Shown: positions 34,363-43,602 of the stretch, piece after piece
How the letters are laid out: each line of letters begins with the position of its first letter
Position numbering within the stretch: the first letter of the stretch is position 1
Source of the DNA: Hellea sp.
GTDB taxonomy: Bacteria > Pseudomonadota > Alphaproteobacteria > Caulobacterales > Maricaulaceae
Assembly (NCBI GenBank): GCA_029250925.1
Contig: JAQXEH010000049.1
Location: forward strand, 1-64,000
Direction: 5' to 3'
DNA length: 64,000 nt
Position numbers and translations under genes: made by a program
Notes under the pieces: model-generated
What the model saw: the letters and a program-made list of their open reading frames with translations, nothing else
What the model was told of the DNA's origin: nothing
The model's database searches: none

Positions 34363-37184
34363 TTCTTGTTAATTATGATAAAATATTGAAGTTTCAATTC
34401 AATGGTAAGCATTATGAAGGTTACGAGGGTGACACTTTAGCATCAGCGCTACTTAGAGAAAATGTAAAAGTAGTTGGCCGAAGTTTTAAGTACCATAGGC
34501 CCAGAGGTATTTTCGGATCCGGTTCAGAGGAGCCAAATGCTCTTGTAAAACTTGAGGGTTCAAACACACATGAGCCAAATAGAAGGGCTACCTCTATTAA
34601 ATTATATGATGGGCTTAAGGCTAATTCACAGAATTACATCGGTAATGTTAAGTTTGATATTCTTGCATTAAACGATTATATACACCCATTTATTTCAGCT
34701 GGGTTTTATTACAAAACATTTATGTGGCCAAAATCATTTTGGGAAAAAGTCTATGAACCAATAATTAGACGTGCAGCAGGTCTCGGAACACTATCCACGG
34801 AACCCGATCCAGATAGATATGATAAAGGTTACCTGCATTGTGAGTTGTTAATTGTTGGATCTGGCCCAGCAGGTTTGAAAATGGCCCTTGATGCATCAAG
34901 GAATGGTAAAAAAGTAATTCTTGTTGATGAAGATTTCATTATGGGCGGACAGCTTCTATCAAATGAAATAGATATAAATGGAAGTTCGTCCCTACAGTGG
35001 GTAGAGCAGACACTTAGTGAACTCAGAAATTCTTCGAATGTTAGAATTATGACACGCACATCAGTTTATGGAGTTTACGATCATGGTATCTATGGAGCAT
35101 TGGAAACTGTTACTGATGAAATTGAAAGACCAGGAGCCAGACAAATTTTATGGCGTATATATGCAAATAAAAGTGTCTTAGCGTCAGGAGCCACGGAACG
35201 GCCGATTGCATTCCCAAATAATGACAGGCCTGGGGTTATGCTTGCTAGTGCAGTTCAAACATATAACAAAAGGTTTGATGTTAAGTGTGGAGATAATATA
35301 TCATTATTTACTAACAATAGCGGTGCTAATTTAAGTAAAATATCAAACCTTATCGATACCAGAGATGGCTCACACATAGTCAATGTCCATGGAAGAAATC
35401 TGATTAGAAGCATTACGCTTAATTCTGGCAAAAAAATAAATTCAGATTGTTTGGCAGTATCAGGAGGGTGGAACCCCAACTTGCAACTAACATGCCACAA
35501 AAGAGGTAGACCAAAATGGAATGAAAAGCTTTCCTGCTTTGTTCCAGACAACTCAAATTTACCGAATAATATGTATGTAATTGGATCAGCAAATGGTTCT
35601 TTTTCAACACAAAGTGTTTTCAACGATGTATCAGATTTATCTGAGCAACTAGGTTATCGAATTACAGAAAAAATTAAAACAGAGGATAACCCCCTTAACT
35701 TAAAACCCTTTTGGTTTGTAAAAAGTAAAAAAAGAAGTTGGGTTGATTTTCAAAATGATGTCACCGTTAAGGATATAACTTTGGCTCATCAAGAAGGGTT
35801 TTCATCTGTTGAGCATGTAAAACGATATACAACACTAGGCATGGCGACCGATCAGGGCAAAACCTCCAATGTAATAGGACTCGCTGTGCTTGCTGATGCA
35901 ACAAATAAAACTATTCCTGAAACTGGAACAACTATTTTCCGACCACCTTATACCCCCATATCTATCGGGGCTTTTGCTGGCGCTCATAAAGGTAAACACT
36001 TCAAACCAATTCGCCTAACACCAAGCCATGAGTTTGCAAGTGAAAATGGAGCAACTTTTGTTGATACAGGCTACTGGAAAAGAGCTCAGTGGTTTTCTCA
36101 AGATAAAGAAGTCACATGGCGTGACTCAGTGGACAGAGAAGTTTTGATGACTAGAAATTCTGTTGGAATTTGTGACGTATCGACATTAGGAAAAATAGAC
36201 ATTCAAGGTAAAGATGCAGGCAAGTTTTTAAATAAAATATATATCAATACATTTAGCACATTAAAAGTAGGTAAATGTAGATATGGTTTAATGTTGCGCG
36301 AAGATGGCATTGCTATGGACGATGGCACATCAGCAAGATTATCAGAAACCCATTATATTATGACAACAACAACAGCAAAAGCTGGTAGTGTCTATTCACA
36401 TTTAGAATTTTGTCGGCAAGTTTTGTTTCCAAACATGGATGTACACATTATATCAACTACAGATCAATGGGCACAATTTTCAATTGCAGGACCAAATGCT
36501 CGAAACCTTTTAAGTAAAATAATTGACCCAAGTTTCAACATATCTAATGAAACATTTCCCTATATGGCGTGTGCAGAAATAACTATTTGTTCAGGAGTCA
36601 GAGCGAGAATATTTCGTCTCTCATTTTCTGGAGAACTTGCCTATGAAATATCTGTTCCCTCACGTTATGGCGATGCATTAATACGTAAGCTAATATCGGC
36701 AGGTAAAGAGTTTAACGTTACTATGTACGGCACAGAAGCTTTAGGAGTAATGCGTATTGAAAAAGGGCATGCAGCGGGTAATGAATTAGATGGTCGTAAC
36801 ACACCAGTAAACCTCGGGCTTAGCGGACTAATGGCAAAGAAAAAAGATTATATTGGAAAAACTCTTTCATCTCGTGAAAAACTTTCTGGAAATGAAACTA
36901 TGGTTGGTTTTTTATCAGTTAATCCTTCAGACAAACTTACTAACGGATCCCACTTTGTGAATATAGGTGATAAAATATTACCTGAAAATGATCAGGGGCA
37001 TATGAGCAGTGTAGCTTATTCTCCAATTCTCGAACGCTATATTGGAATTGGTTTTTTAAAAAATGGCAAAGATAGATATGACGAAACCTTGAAAGCGATT
37101 GATTTTTTACAAAATAATCATGTTGAAGTTAAAGTAGTAAGCCCTCACTTCATAGATCCGAATGGAGACCGTCTACGTGCCTAG
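34359..37184 (+). CDS. soxA: Sarcosine oxidase, alpha subunit
   Basis: A 941-residue SoxA. Order of domains: ferredoxin-like N terminus (about 8-90, with YEGDTLASALLRE), a FAD/NAD-binding region with GSGPAGL at 167-173 and a second pocket near 340-410, then an aminomethyltransferase (GcvT-like) domain from about 560 to the end, where the tetrahydrofolate site collects the oxidised methyl as methylene-THF. EKGHAAGNELDGRNTPVNLGL is the characteristic C-terminal block. With SoxB it turns sarcosine into glycine and a one-carbon unit that glyA can use. Confidence 0.95.
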   Translation: MILVNYDKILKFQFNGKHYEGYEGDTLASALLRENVKVVGRSFKYHRPRGIFGSGSEEPNALVKLEGSNTHEPNRRATSIKLYDGLKANSQNYIGNVKFDILALNDYIHPFISAGFYYKTFMWPKSFWEKVYEPIIRRAAGLGTLSTEPDPDRYDKGYLHCELLIVGSGPAGLKMALDASRNGKKVILVDEDFIMGGQLLSNEIDINGSSSLQWVEQTLSELRNSSNVRIMTRTSVYGVYDHGIYGALETVTDEIERPGARQILWRIYANKSVLASGATERPIAFPNNDRPGVMLASAVQTYNKRFDVKCGDNISLFTNNSGANLSKISNLIDTRDGSHIVNVHGRNLIRSITLNSGKKINSDCLAVSGGWNPNLQLTCHKRGRPKWNEKLSCFVPDNSNLPNNMYVIGSANGSFSTQSVFNDVSDLSEQLGYRITEKIKTEDNPLNLKPFWFVKSKKRSWVDFQNDVTVKDITLAHQEGFSSVEHVKRYTTLGMATDQGKTSNVIGLAVLADATNKTIPETGTTIFRPPYTPISIGAFAGAHKGKHFKPIRLTPSHEFASENGATFVDTGYWKRAQWFSQDKEVTWRDSVDREVLMTRNSVGICDVSTLGKIDIQGKDAGKFLNKIYINTFSTLKVGKCRYGLMLREDGIAMDDGTSARLSETHYIMTTTTAKAGSVYSHLEFCRQVLFPNMDVHIISTTDQWAQFSIAGPNARNLLSKIIDPSFNISNETFPYMACAEITICSGVRARIFRLSFSGELAYEISVPSRYGDALIRKLISAGKEFNVTMYGTEALGVMRIEKGHAAGNELDGRNTPVNLGLSGLMAKKKDYIGKTLSSREKLSGNETMVGFLSVNPSDKLTNGSHFVNIGDKILPENDQGHMSSVAYSPILERYIGIGFLKNGKDRYDETLKAIDFLQNNHVEVKVVSPHFIDPNGDRLRA

Positions 37185-37758
37185 TTTAAACAAAAAAACT
37201 GCAATTAATAAGTATAAAAAAACATTTAAAAACATTGAAATATATGAAGGATACCCAGAAGAAATTATATCTTTATCAATCTCATTAAATGATGATGAGG
37301 CATTTAATATAAAATTTAAAAATATATTTGGTATATATCCACCAAAACCAAACGAGATGAAAGACTTTAAAGATGGCCAAGTTTTATGGTCAGGACAAGG
37401 TCAGTATTTTTTATTTATGAATACTGACGACCAATATCTAGATACACGCATAGCAAAAGAATTTGATGGAACCGCCTATTCCACTCTTCAATCCGATGCG
37501 TGGGCAACAATAATAATTGAAGGATCAGAAATTTTTAAATTACTGGAACGAACAATTCCATTAGACCTATGTAATGCACAAGATTATTATGCATCAAGAA
37601 CAAGTAGTTTTCATGTTTCAGTTATAGTTGTCAAACTTGATAAAAATAAAGTAAAAATAATTACTCCAAGAACCTCATCAAATTCGTTTCTAGAGGCATT
37701 AGTACAAACCGCGGAAAACGTATCACTCCCCTGCCCCAAGTCTGGAGGATTCAGTTGA
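37177..37758 (+). CDS. soxG: Sarcosine oxidase, gamma subunit
   Basis: A 193-residue SoxG. I choose the GTG at 37177, 8 bases inside the end of soxA, because GGAG lies nine bases before it; the ATG at 37162 (5 residues longer) has no such site. Conserved motifs are QVLWSGQGQYFLF, TAYSTLQSDAWATIIIEGS and LLERTIPLDL with a FHVSVIV region, as in the family. It closes soxBDAG. The last 36 bases overlap, tail to tail, the 3' end of the opposite DUF3726-like gene. Confidence 0.86.
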   Translation: MPSLNKKTAINKYKKTFKNIEIYEGYPEEIISLSISLNDDEAFNIKFKNIFGIYPPKPNEMKDFKDGQVLWSGQGQYFLFMNTDDQYLDTRIAKEFDGTAYSTLQSDAWATIIIEGSEIFKLLERTIPLDLCNAQDYYASRTSSFHVSVIVVKLDKNKVKIITPRTSSNSFLEALVQTAENVSLPCPKSGGFS

Positions 37759-38424
37759 TGGTACCAAAATACGATCAGCGATTAGATTTAATTTTTCATA
37801 ATTCAACATTGAAATACTTAGACCATTATTCAATGCCACCTCATAAAATGATTTTTGTTTAATCGAATCAATCCTAGGTTCATGGTTCTTGATATGGGAC
37901 ATATCAATTAGGTCCTCATGTTTAGAGCATGTCCATTCAATTTTCTTACAACTTAAAGCGCTATATATTATTGGATAAGAGCTTCCAGGAAAAATAAAAG
38001 CTGTAAACTTATCAGTTATTAAATGAGATGAAAGGTTATTGTTAAAAGCGCTTCCTAAGTAACCAATGAGTGCATAAGGATCGTTTGCATTAATAATAGC
38101 AACTTTTGTAATACCATAATTTTCAGTCTCAGAAAAAACAAAATCGCAAATCAAATGTGCATTTGTAAATAAACTACCACCACAGCAATCAATAGTTATA
38201 ATTTCTTTCGTTATGCAAGGCGGTGGTAAATATATATTTTTAACTGCATCAAGTTCAGGAAGTTTTTCTATTAATTTATTTATTCCCGAATGACCATGAG
38301 ATTCAAGCCAAAATACAGTTTGAGCCATTTCTTGATAATCATGTTCATGACCATATACCGCTTCAAAAACTCGAGAAAGTAACGAGAGAAGTTCGTTAAA
38401 CGAGATATTAATTAAGTTTTTCAC
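37723..38424 (-). CDS. DUF3726-like protein of unknown function
   Basis: A 233-residue cytosolic protein. The likely start is the GTG at 38424, inside the end of the preceding gene, giving VKNLINISFNELLSLLSRVF as N terminus; the ATG at 38475 would add 17 residues that overlap deeply. The pattern ISFNEL...A..W...HG..G resembles DUF3726 proteins known from alphaproteobacteria, but I assign this only tentatively. CCGG near residue 80 and a repeated C-x-x-x-W (SALSCKKIEWTC) are visible. It is the last gene of the Ldh-aldehyde dehydrogenase operon and overlaps soxG by 36 bases. Confidence 0.7.
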   Translation of the reverse strand: MKNLINISFNELLSLLSRVFEAVYGHEHDYQEMAQTVFWLESHGHSGINKLIEKLPELDAVKNIYLPPPCITKEIITIDCCGGSLFTNAHLICDFVFSETENYGITKVAIINANDPYALIGYLGSAFNNNLSSHLITDKFTAFIFPGSSYPIIYSALSCKKIEWTCSKHEDLIDMSHIKNHEPRIDSIKQKSFYEVALNNGLSISMLNYEKLNLIADRILVPSTESSRLGAGE

Positions 38425-40129
38425 TAGACTTAGGCCTGATAGGAAAACACCAAGTATCATTGTATTCATTACCAATATCAGAAACTAAAGGCGCTCCTTG
38501 AAACATAGTATTTCTAACCCACTTCTTTGAACGGGGATCAAATTTACCAACTCCAAAAAAAGAAAGTTTACAACGCAGTAAATGGATTGGCAAAACATCA
38601 GCATCAAGAAGATTAGCTCTAATTTCTCCATATTGGGTCAACCCCATCGTCTGAATTCGGCGAATGATATAACGTAAATGTGGCCGAGAAAAGGCAAAAT
38701 GAGCAACTGTGATTGATGTATTACTACCCTCAATTTCGCATATCTCGTCAAAACAACTTCTCACATCCCTAGCAATGCACATCATCATTTCTTTTTCAAT
38801 GCCGGAGTCTAGAGACTTTTTACCAAGACGTGGTTCTTGTTTTTCTTCCGACCTGTACCAAAAAGTTTCTGTAGATGAGCTCTTGGTGAAATCATATCTC
38901 AAAGCCCATTTGTAATTTTTTTCAATTAAGGATTTCAGCGTATTAAGTTTCATCATCGGTTGCATTCGATAATTCTCATCTATATTTAATTCACTTTCTA
39001 AGTCCAATATAAATTTCGCATAAACCTCTGTTAAAATTGCGTTTATTAACTCTTGAGTTTCAACATGATAATTTTGAGATGCATGATCAATCAATTCCTG
39101 CCAGTTAACAAGTGTTTCATTATTAGCTTTAATCCACTCTAAACATTTATTTACTTCATTAACCGCACGATTATTTAGCACATTTTGTTCAGGATTATCC
39201 GTTGATATTTCATCTAAATGTTGAGCTGCTTTCATGATTAAACATTCTAAATTACCCAGGCTATCCCTATCGGGTGATTTATATTGTATAATACGAGCTA
39301 AAGATGTCTCCCTCACTTCTATCCAATTAGCGATTAACATGGGGTGCTTTATCAAATATGGTGCCATACCTAAACCAGTAGCATTACCAATTCCTATATA
39401 ACGTTTAATTCCATCATCTAGCTCTACAGCAGCTTCAGGAGACCTACCCCTAGCAACCCAATTGGCTAATTCGAGACTGAAATGCCTTATCATATAACAA
39501 GAAAACATCTCAGCTGAAAAAGGTTTTGCAAAATCAACGTACTTTTTACGCAAATTATCCCAATCAGACATCCCAAATTTACCGCTTCCATAAACAGCAG
39601 TTGTTCTGAATATGTAACCAACCTTTGCTATTTTATCCAGATCTGGTTGTTTTCCATTGGATAAACAATCAATGACATATTCAAAATTACGCATACTTTT
39701 GTTTGCACGCGATAATACTAAACATTTACTATCAACACGTCCTTTTTCTTGCAAAGGGACATTTTTTCTGAGAAATTCTAATCTATCCTGATCAATTTGA
39801 CCTTCACATAAAGTGACTGTCATGTCCCAATCTTCCGCAATTACCCTATCACTTCTTTTACTATCAGATAATTTTTTCGAAAATATAACATAGCTGTAAA
39901 CAGCATTTGGCGTTGTAATTTCATACACAACCTCCCCAAAACCTTCTTCATCTAAATTGAAAATAGTGCCATTAATTTCCCACATTTCACTCATTACTCG
40001 CCTAAGCAAGCAACGCATAAAACTCAGTGGATATGGGTAGAGGCACCCCAGCCTAGGTAATTCCATGACTGTTTTAGGGTTTCGCATAGGTAAATCAGTA
40101 TTTTTACTTAAAGGTTTGAGCTCAGCCAT
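38408..40129 (-). CDS. Conserved large protein of unknown function (573 aa)
   Basis: I do not recognise a named family. The ATG at 40129 overlaps the stop of the M19-like gene (ATGGCTGA) and has GGAG nine bases upstream; an ATG at 40156 lies deeper in the neighbour. The protein is soluble, with a proline-rich N terminus (MELPRLGCLYPYPLSFMRCLLRR), a helical middle (EMFSCYMIRHFSLELANWVARG, LDDGIKRYIGIGNATGLGMAPYL) and a C-terminal block RPHLRYIIRRIQTMGLTQYGEI ending with FFGVGKFDPRSKKWV. No Rossmann loop, P-loop or zinc motif is clear. Its strict coupling with the dipeptidase-like and DUF3726-like genes suggests one joint function. Confidence 0.75.
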   Translation of the reverse strand: MAELKPLSKNTDLPMRNPKTVMELPRLGCLYPYPLSFMRCLLRRVMSEMWEINGTIFNLDEEGFGEVVYEITTPNAVYSYVIFSKKLSDSKRSDRVIAEDWDMTVTLCEGQIDQDRLEFLRKNVPLQEKGRVDSKCLVLSRANKSMRNFEYVIDCLSNGKQPDLDKIAKVGYIFRTTAVYGSGKFGMSDWDNLRKKYVDFAKPFSAEMFSCYMIRHFSLELANWVARGRSPEAAVELDDGIKRYIGIGNATGLGMAPYLIKHPMLIANWIEVRETSLARIIQYKSPDRDSLGNLECLIMKAAQHLDEISTDNPEQNVLNNRAVNEVNKCLEWIKANNETLVNWQELIDHASQNYHVETQELINAILTEVYAKFILDLESELNIDENYRMQPMMKLNTLKSLIEKNYKWALRYDFTKSSSTETFWYRSEEKQEPRLGKKSLDSGIEKEMMMCIARDVRSCFDEICEIEGSNTSITVAHFAFSRPHLRYIIRRIQTMGLTQYGEIRANLLDADVLPIHLLRCKLSFFGVGKFDPRSKKWVRNTMFQGAPLVSDIGNEYNDTWCFPIRPKSSEKLN

Positions 40130-41105
40130 TTTTTGTCGCTCCAAAACTATTGTCAAAAAAGTTTAACCAATTCAAACCCATAATTTTCTCAACATCAGCA
40201 TTAGACATACCCTTAGAAATTAATCCCTCTGAAATATTACTAAAATCACGACTGCTTTTAAACCATTCTGGTTGCTCAGGCCAATCAGAGTTCTCAGAAC
40301 TGCCTTCGCCAAAATCTGGTTTAAATGTCCATGTTCCACTGCGCATCCATTCTAGTGTATCATAACCCCAATTTTGACAGAGATCAGAACCAATACCAAT
40401 ATTATCAATTCCCATTAATTCAGCAGTATCTAAAATCATTCCGCAGAAATCATCTAGTGTGCAACTTGAATTATTGTTTAAGTGAAATGGGTACATCGAA
40501 AACCCAAGCATCCCTTTGGACTCCCCTAAAGCTTTAAGAACATCATTAGATTTATTTCTTAATGCATGATGCCATTTAGATGGATTGGCATGAGTAATAG
40601 CTATGGGTCTTTCAGAATAGTCAATTGCCTGTAAGGTTGATTTCTCTGCACTATGAGACATATCTATAACCATTCCCACACGATTCATTTCCTTTATAAC
40701 CTCTCTTCCAAACCGTGTAACCCCGCTATCAGCATTTTCATAGCATCCTGTAGCCAATAAACTTTGGTTGTTATAGGAGAGCTGCATAATTCGAACGCCT
40801 TGCTCATGAAGCATTTCTACTTTTCTTAAATCATCTTCGATAGGAGAACAGTTTTGAAACCCTAATATAATACCAACTTTATTTAAGGCTTCCGCTTTGC
40901 GAATATCATTACCTGTGCGGACGGGCATAATTAAATCTGAATTCTCGCGAAAACGACGTCGCCAATCACCTATATTGGCTAATGTGGACTCGGTGTTTTC
41001 CCAATAACTAATTGTAACATGTATAGCGTTTACGCCTCCATCGCGTGCCTCGGCAAATAAGTCACGGTTCCAGTTTACGTATTGCAGTGCATCTATAATC
41101 AACAT
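40122..41105 (-). CDS. M19 membrane-dipeptidase homologue with altered metal site
   Basis: A 327-residue amidohydrolase-fold protein of the M19 renal dipeptidase family. The C-terminal half keeps the two zinc histidines (IDMSHSAE and ITHANPS) and the following RN motif. The N-terminal HxD (usual DGHNDLP) is replaced by IDALQYVNW, and the bridging glutamate region (EGG) reads GFQNCSPIEDD. So two or three of five metal ligands are missing, and ordinary dipeptidase chemistry looks unlikely or changed. It sits between the aldehyde dehydrogenase gene (3 bases) and the 573-aa gene (overlap 8). Possible role: hydrolysis of an amide or imine of a cyclic compound. Confidence 0.85.
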   Translation of the reverse strand: MLIIDALQYVNWNRDLFAEARDGGVNAIHVTISYWENTESTLANIGDWRRRFRENSDLIMPVRTGNDIRKAEALNKVGIILGFQNCSPIEDDLRKVEMLHEQGVRIMQLSYNNQSLLATGCYENADSGVTRFGREVIKEMNRVGMVIDMSHSAEKSTLQAIDYSERPIAITHANPSKWHHALRNKSNDVLKALGESKGMLGFSMYPFHLNNNSSCTLDDFCGMILDTAELMGIDNIGIGSDLCQNWGYDTLEWMRSGTWTFKPDFGEGSSENSDWPEQPEWFKSSRDFSNISEGLISKGMSNADVEKIMGLNWLNFFDNSFGATKNG

Positions 41106-41108
41106 AAA

Positions 41109-42542
41109 TTAACCTGGGTTAGTGTAAGAGGTTTTCATAATTGTATAAAAATCTTTCGCATGCTCACCTTGTTCACGCGGACCGTAACTTGATGCATTTC
41201 TTCCGCCAAACGGCACATGATAATCCAAACCTGCAGTAGCTAGGTTGACAAGAACACTTCCAAATTTAGCATTGCGCTTGTAATGTTGAGCTTCTTTTAC
41301 AGAATTTGTAATGATAGATGCAGATAAACCATATTCAGTGTCATTTGCTAATGAAAGGCCCTCTTCATAACTATCTACACGCATTATGCAGGTCATTGGT
41401 CCAAAAACTTCTTCTTTATTCACACGCATTTGATTATTAGTATCTGTGAAAATAGTAGGCGCTAAGTAATATCCTTCATGCTCAGATTCAGCTCTTCCGC
41501 CACCGGTTAGAAGTGTTCCACCTTCAGATTTAGCGAGATCCATGTAGGATAAAATTTTATTCATTTGTCCTTCTGATACCACTGGGCCAAGCTCAGTACC
41601 TTCAGCTAGAGCATGCCCAACCTTTTTAAGTTCAGCGGCTTTTACAAATTTTTCAACAAACTCATCATGTATTGAATCTTCTACAATCAAACGCGAAGAG
41701 GCCGTACACTTTTGACCAGATGCTCCAAAAGCGCCGTGTATGGATTGAGCTACAGCCAAGTCTATGTCTGCATTTTTTGTAATTACTATTGGGTTTTTAC
41801 TTCCCATCTCGCATTGAACTCGGGCCATGTTTTTAACAGCTGCCAAAGCAATTTTTTTACCGGTGGGGACTGATCCTGTAAATGATATAGCATCTACTTT
41901 TGAGGCAGATAACGCCGCGCCAACATCACCAGCACCCTGTACCATGTTAAAAACACCCTTGGGCAAGTGCTTATCAAGTACTTCTGCTAACGAGTGTGCT
42001 GTTGCTGGAGTTAATTCAGAGGGCTTTAATACAACTGTGTTTCCATAGGCTAATGCTGGTCCCATTTTCCAAGCTGCTATAGCTATCGGAAAATTCCAAG
42101 GAGTAATTAATCCAGCTACTCCAATCGGCTCTCTAGATATCTCAATATCAATATTGGGACGTACTGATGCTGCACTTTCTCCAATTTGACGCAAACATTC
42201 AGCAGCATAATATTGGTAAAATTCACCCGCCCGAAAGACTTCGCCCCTACCCTCAGCGAATGGTTTTCCTTCTTCCGAAGATAGAATCTTTCCTATCTCG
42301 TCCGAGCGGTCCATAAGTTCCTGTCCTATAGCATAAAGAATATTTTTTTTATCCTCAAGCTTAACAGCGCTCCAAAGTGGCTGGGCATGACGGGCAGACG
42401 ATACAGCATCATCTATTTGACTGGAATTAGCACTTATCAGGTGACCAAGCACTTGTGACGATTCTGATGGATTTATGTTGGCTATTTCATTTCCAACATT
42501 GTGCCATTCGCCGTTGATGAGACTTCCATATATATTTGTCAT
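41109..42542 (-). CDS. Aldehyde dehydrogenase, 2-oxoglutarate-semialdehyde dehydrogenase-like
   Basis: A 477-residue NAD(P)-dependent aldehyde dehydrogenase. The catalytic Cys279 (GQKCTASSR), Glu245 (VQCEMGSKNP) and the ITPWNFPIAI and FTGSVPTGKK cofactor loops are intact. The C-terminal block VPFGGRNASSYGPREQGEHAKDFYT resembles KGSADH enzymes that turn 2-oxoglutarate semialdehyde to 2-oxoglutarate in hydroxyproline or pentose breakdown; this subfamily call is tentative. It lies 49 bases after the Ldh-family gene and 3 bases before the M19-like gene. Confidence 0.88.
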   Translation of the reverse strand: MTNIYGSLINGEWHNVGNEIANINPSESSQVLGHLISANSSQIDDAVSSARHAQPLWSAVKLEDKKNILYAIGQELMDRSDEIGKILSSEEGKPFAEGRGEVFRAGEFYQYYAAECLRQIGESAASVRPNIDIEISREPIGVAGLITPWNFPIAIAAWKMGPALAYGNTVVLKPSELTPATAHSLAEVLDKHLPKGVFNMVQGAGDVGAALSASKVDAISFTGSVPTGKKIALAAVKNMARVQCEMGSKNPIVITKNADIDLAVAQSIHGAFGASGQKCTASSRLIVEDSIHDEFVEKFVKAAELKKVGHALAEGTELGPVVSEGQMNKILSYMDLAKSEGGTLLTGGGRAESEHEGYYLAPTIFTDTNNQMRVNKEEVFGPMTCIMRVDSYEEGLSLANDTEYGLSASIITNSVKEAQHYKRNAKFGSVLVNLATAGLDYHVPFGGRNASSYGPREQGEHAKDFYTIMKTSYTNPG

Positions 42543-42591
42543 AAATTTTCCTTATTGCACACACTAACTGTGTATAATGTAATACTCTAGG

Positions 42592-43593
42592 TTAAAGAGA
42601 GCTTATCTTATCAAGTAATATATCTGCCACCATAACACCGGACTTATTACTCTCAATTCTGTTCTTATGTCTTCTATCACTTGGTAATCTTGCGTCCTTT
42701 TGTTCTTTAATTTTATCAAACAATTTTTCAGAGTGATCAGACCAATTATCTGCATCACCAAGTAAATTTGGGTCTATAGCAATCATAAGCTCACCACCCT
42801 GAGGAGGTCCACCGTCAGCATTGTCGCGGACTGCCGCTTCAAAGCTAAAACTCTCCCCAATCAATCCACCCGCTAATAATTCAACCATCATGGCAATAGA
42901 TGATCCCTTATGTCCGCCAAAAGCTAATAATGCTCCCTTCAAGACTTCATTAGGATCGTTTGAAGGTATTCCGTTTATATCAACACCTACACCATCAGGA
43001 AGCTTATGACCTTCACGAGCCGCTAACATAACTTCGCCTCGCGCCATTACAGAGCTAGCTTGATCAAAAACCATAGGAAAGCTATTTTTTCGGGGCCATC
43101 CGAATGCAATTGGATTTGTTCCGTAAAGAGCTTTAGTGCCACCCGCTGGAATCACTGCCGGCTTATAAGATGTACAAGCAAATGCCACCAAGCCAGCTTT
43201 CGCGATTGGCTCTACTTCAGTCCAAAGCGCTGCAAAATGATGAATGCCAACTAATGACATAACTGCAATTCCACATTTATTTGCGGCCTCAATTAAGTGA
43301 TTACGGCCTTGCTGCAAAGCATACGGAGCAAAACCATTATGGCCATTAACTTTTACAACAGCAGGCGCTAAACTTTCTATGGTAGGTCTTGCCTTACCAT
43401 TTACTTTACCAGATTTAAGTGTTGCAACATAACCTGGCAACCTCATCAATCCATGCGAATGGCAACCAGCTGCTTCAGCAGATTCAATTACATTAGCGAC
43501 AGCTGATGCATTTTCATTGTCACAACCATATTTTAATAGAACTTTAGTTGCTAAATTATTGATTTCATTTAATTTTAAATTTGTATTAGACAT
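42592..43593 (-). CDS. Ldh (malate/L-lactate/ureidoglycolate dehydrogenase) family NAD(P)-dependent reductase
   Basis: A 333-residue Ldh-family oxidoreductase. Hallmarks are SAEAAGCHSHGLMRLPGYV (about 38-57), the catalytic-histidine block SLVGIHHFAALW near 116 and GTNPIAFGWPR near 165, followed by GGHKGSSIAMMVELLAGGL. Members reduce 2-oxo acids or cyclic imines such as delta1-piperideine- and delta1-pyrroline-2-carboxylate, the latter being relevant to proline and hydroxyproline analogues. It is the first gene of a five-gene operon ending at 37723; the TPR-sulfotransferase gene lies 9 bases upstream and may be part of the same transcript. Confidence 0.88.
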   Translation of the reverse strand: MSNTNLKLNEINNLATKVLLKYGCDNENASAVANVIESAEAAGCHSHGLMRLPGYVATLKSGKVNGKARPTIESLAPAVVKVNGHNGFAPYALQQGRNHLIEAANKCGIAVMSLVGIHHFAALWTEVEPIAKAGLVAFACTSYKPAVIPAGGTKALYGTNPIAFGWPRKNSFPMVFDQASSVMARGEVMLAAREGHKLPDGVGVDINGIPSNDPNEVLKGALLAFGGHKGSSIAMMVELLAGGLIGESFSFEAAVRDNADGGPPQGGELMIAIDPNLLGDADNWSDHSEKLFDKIKEQKDARLPSDRRHKNRIESNKSGVMVADILLDKISSL

Positions 43594-43602
43594 ATTTTTT
43601 TC

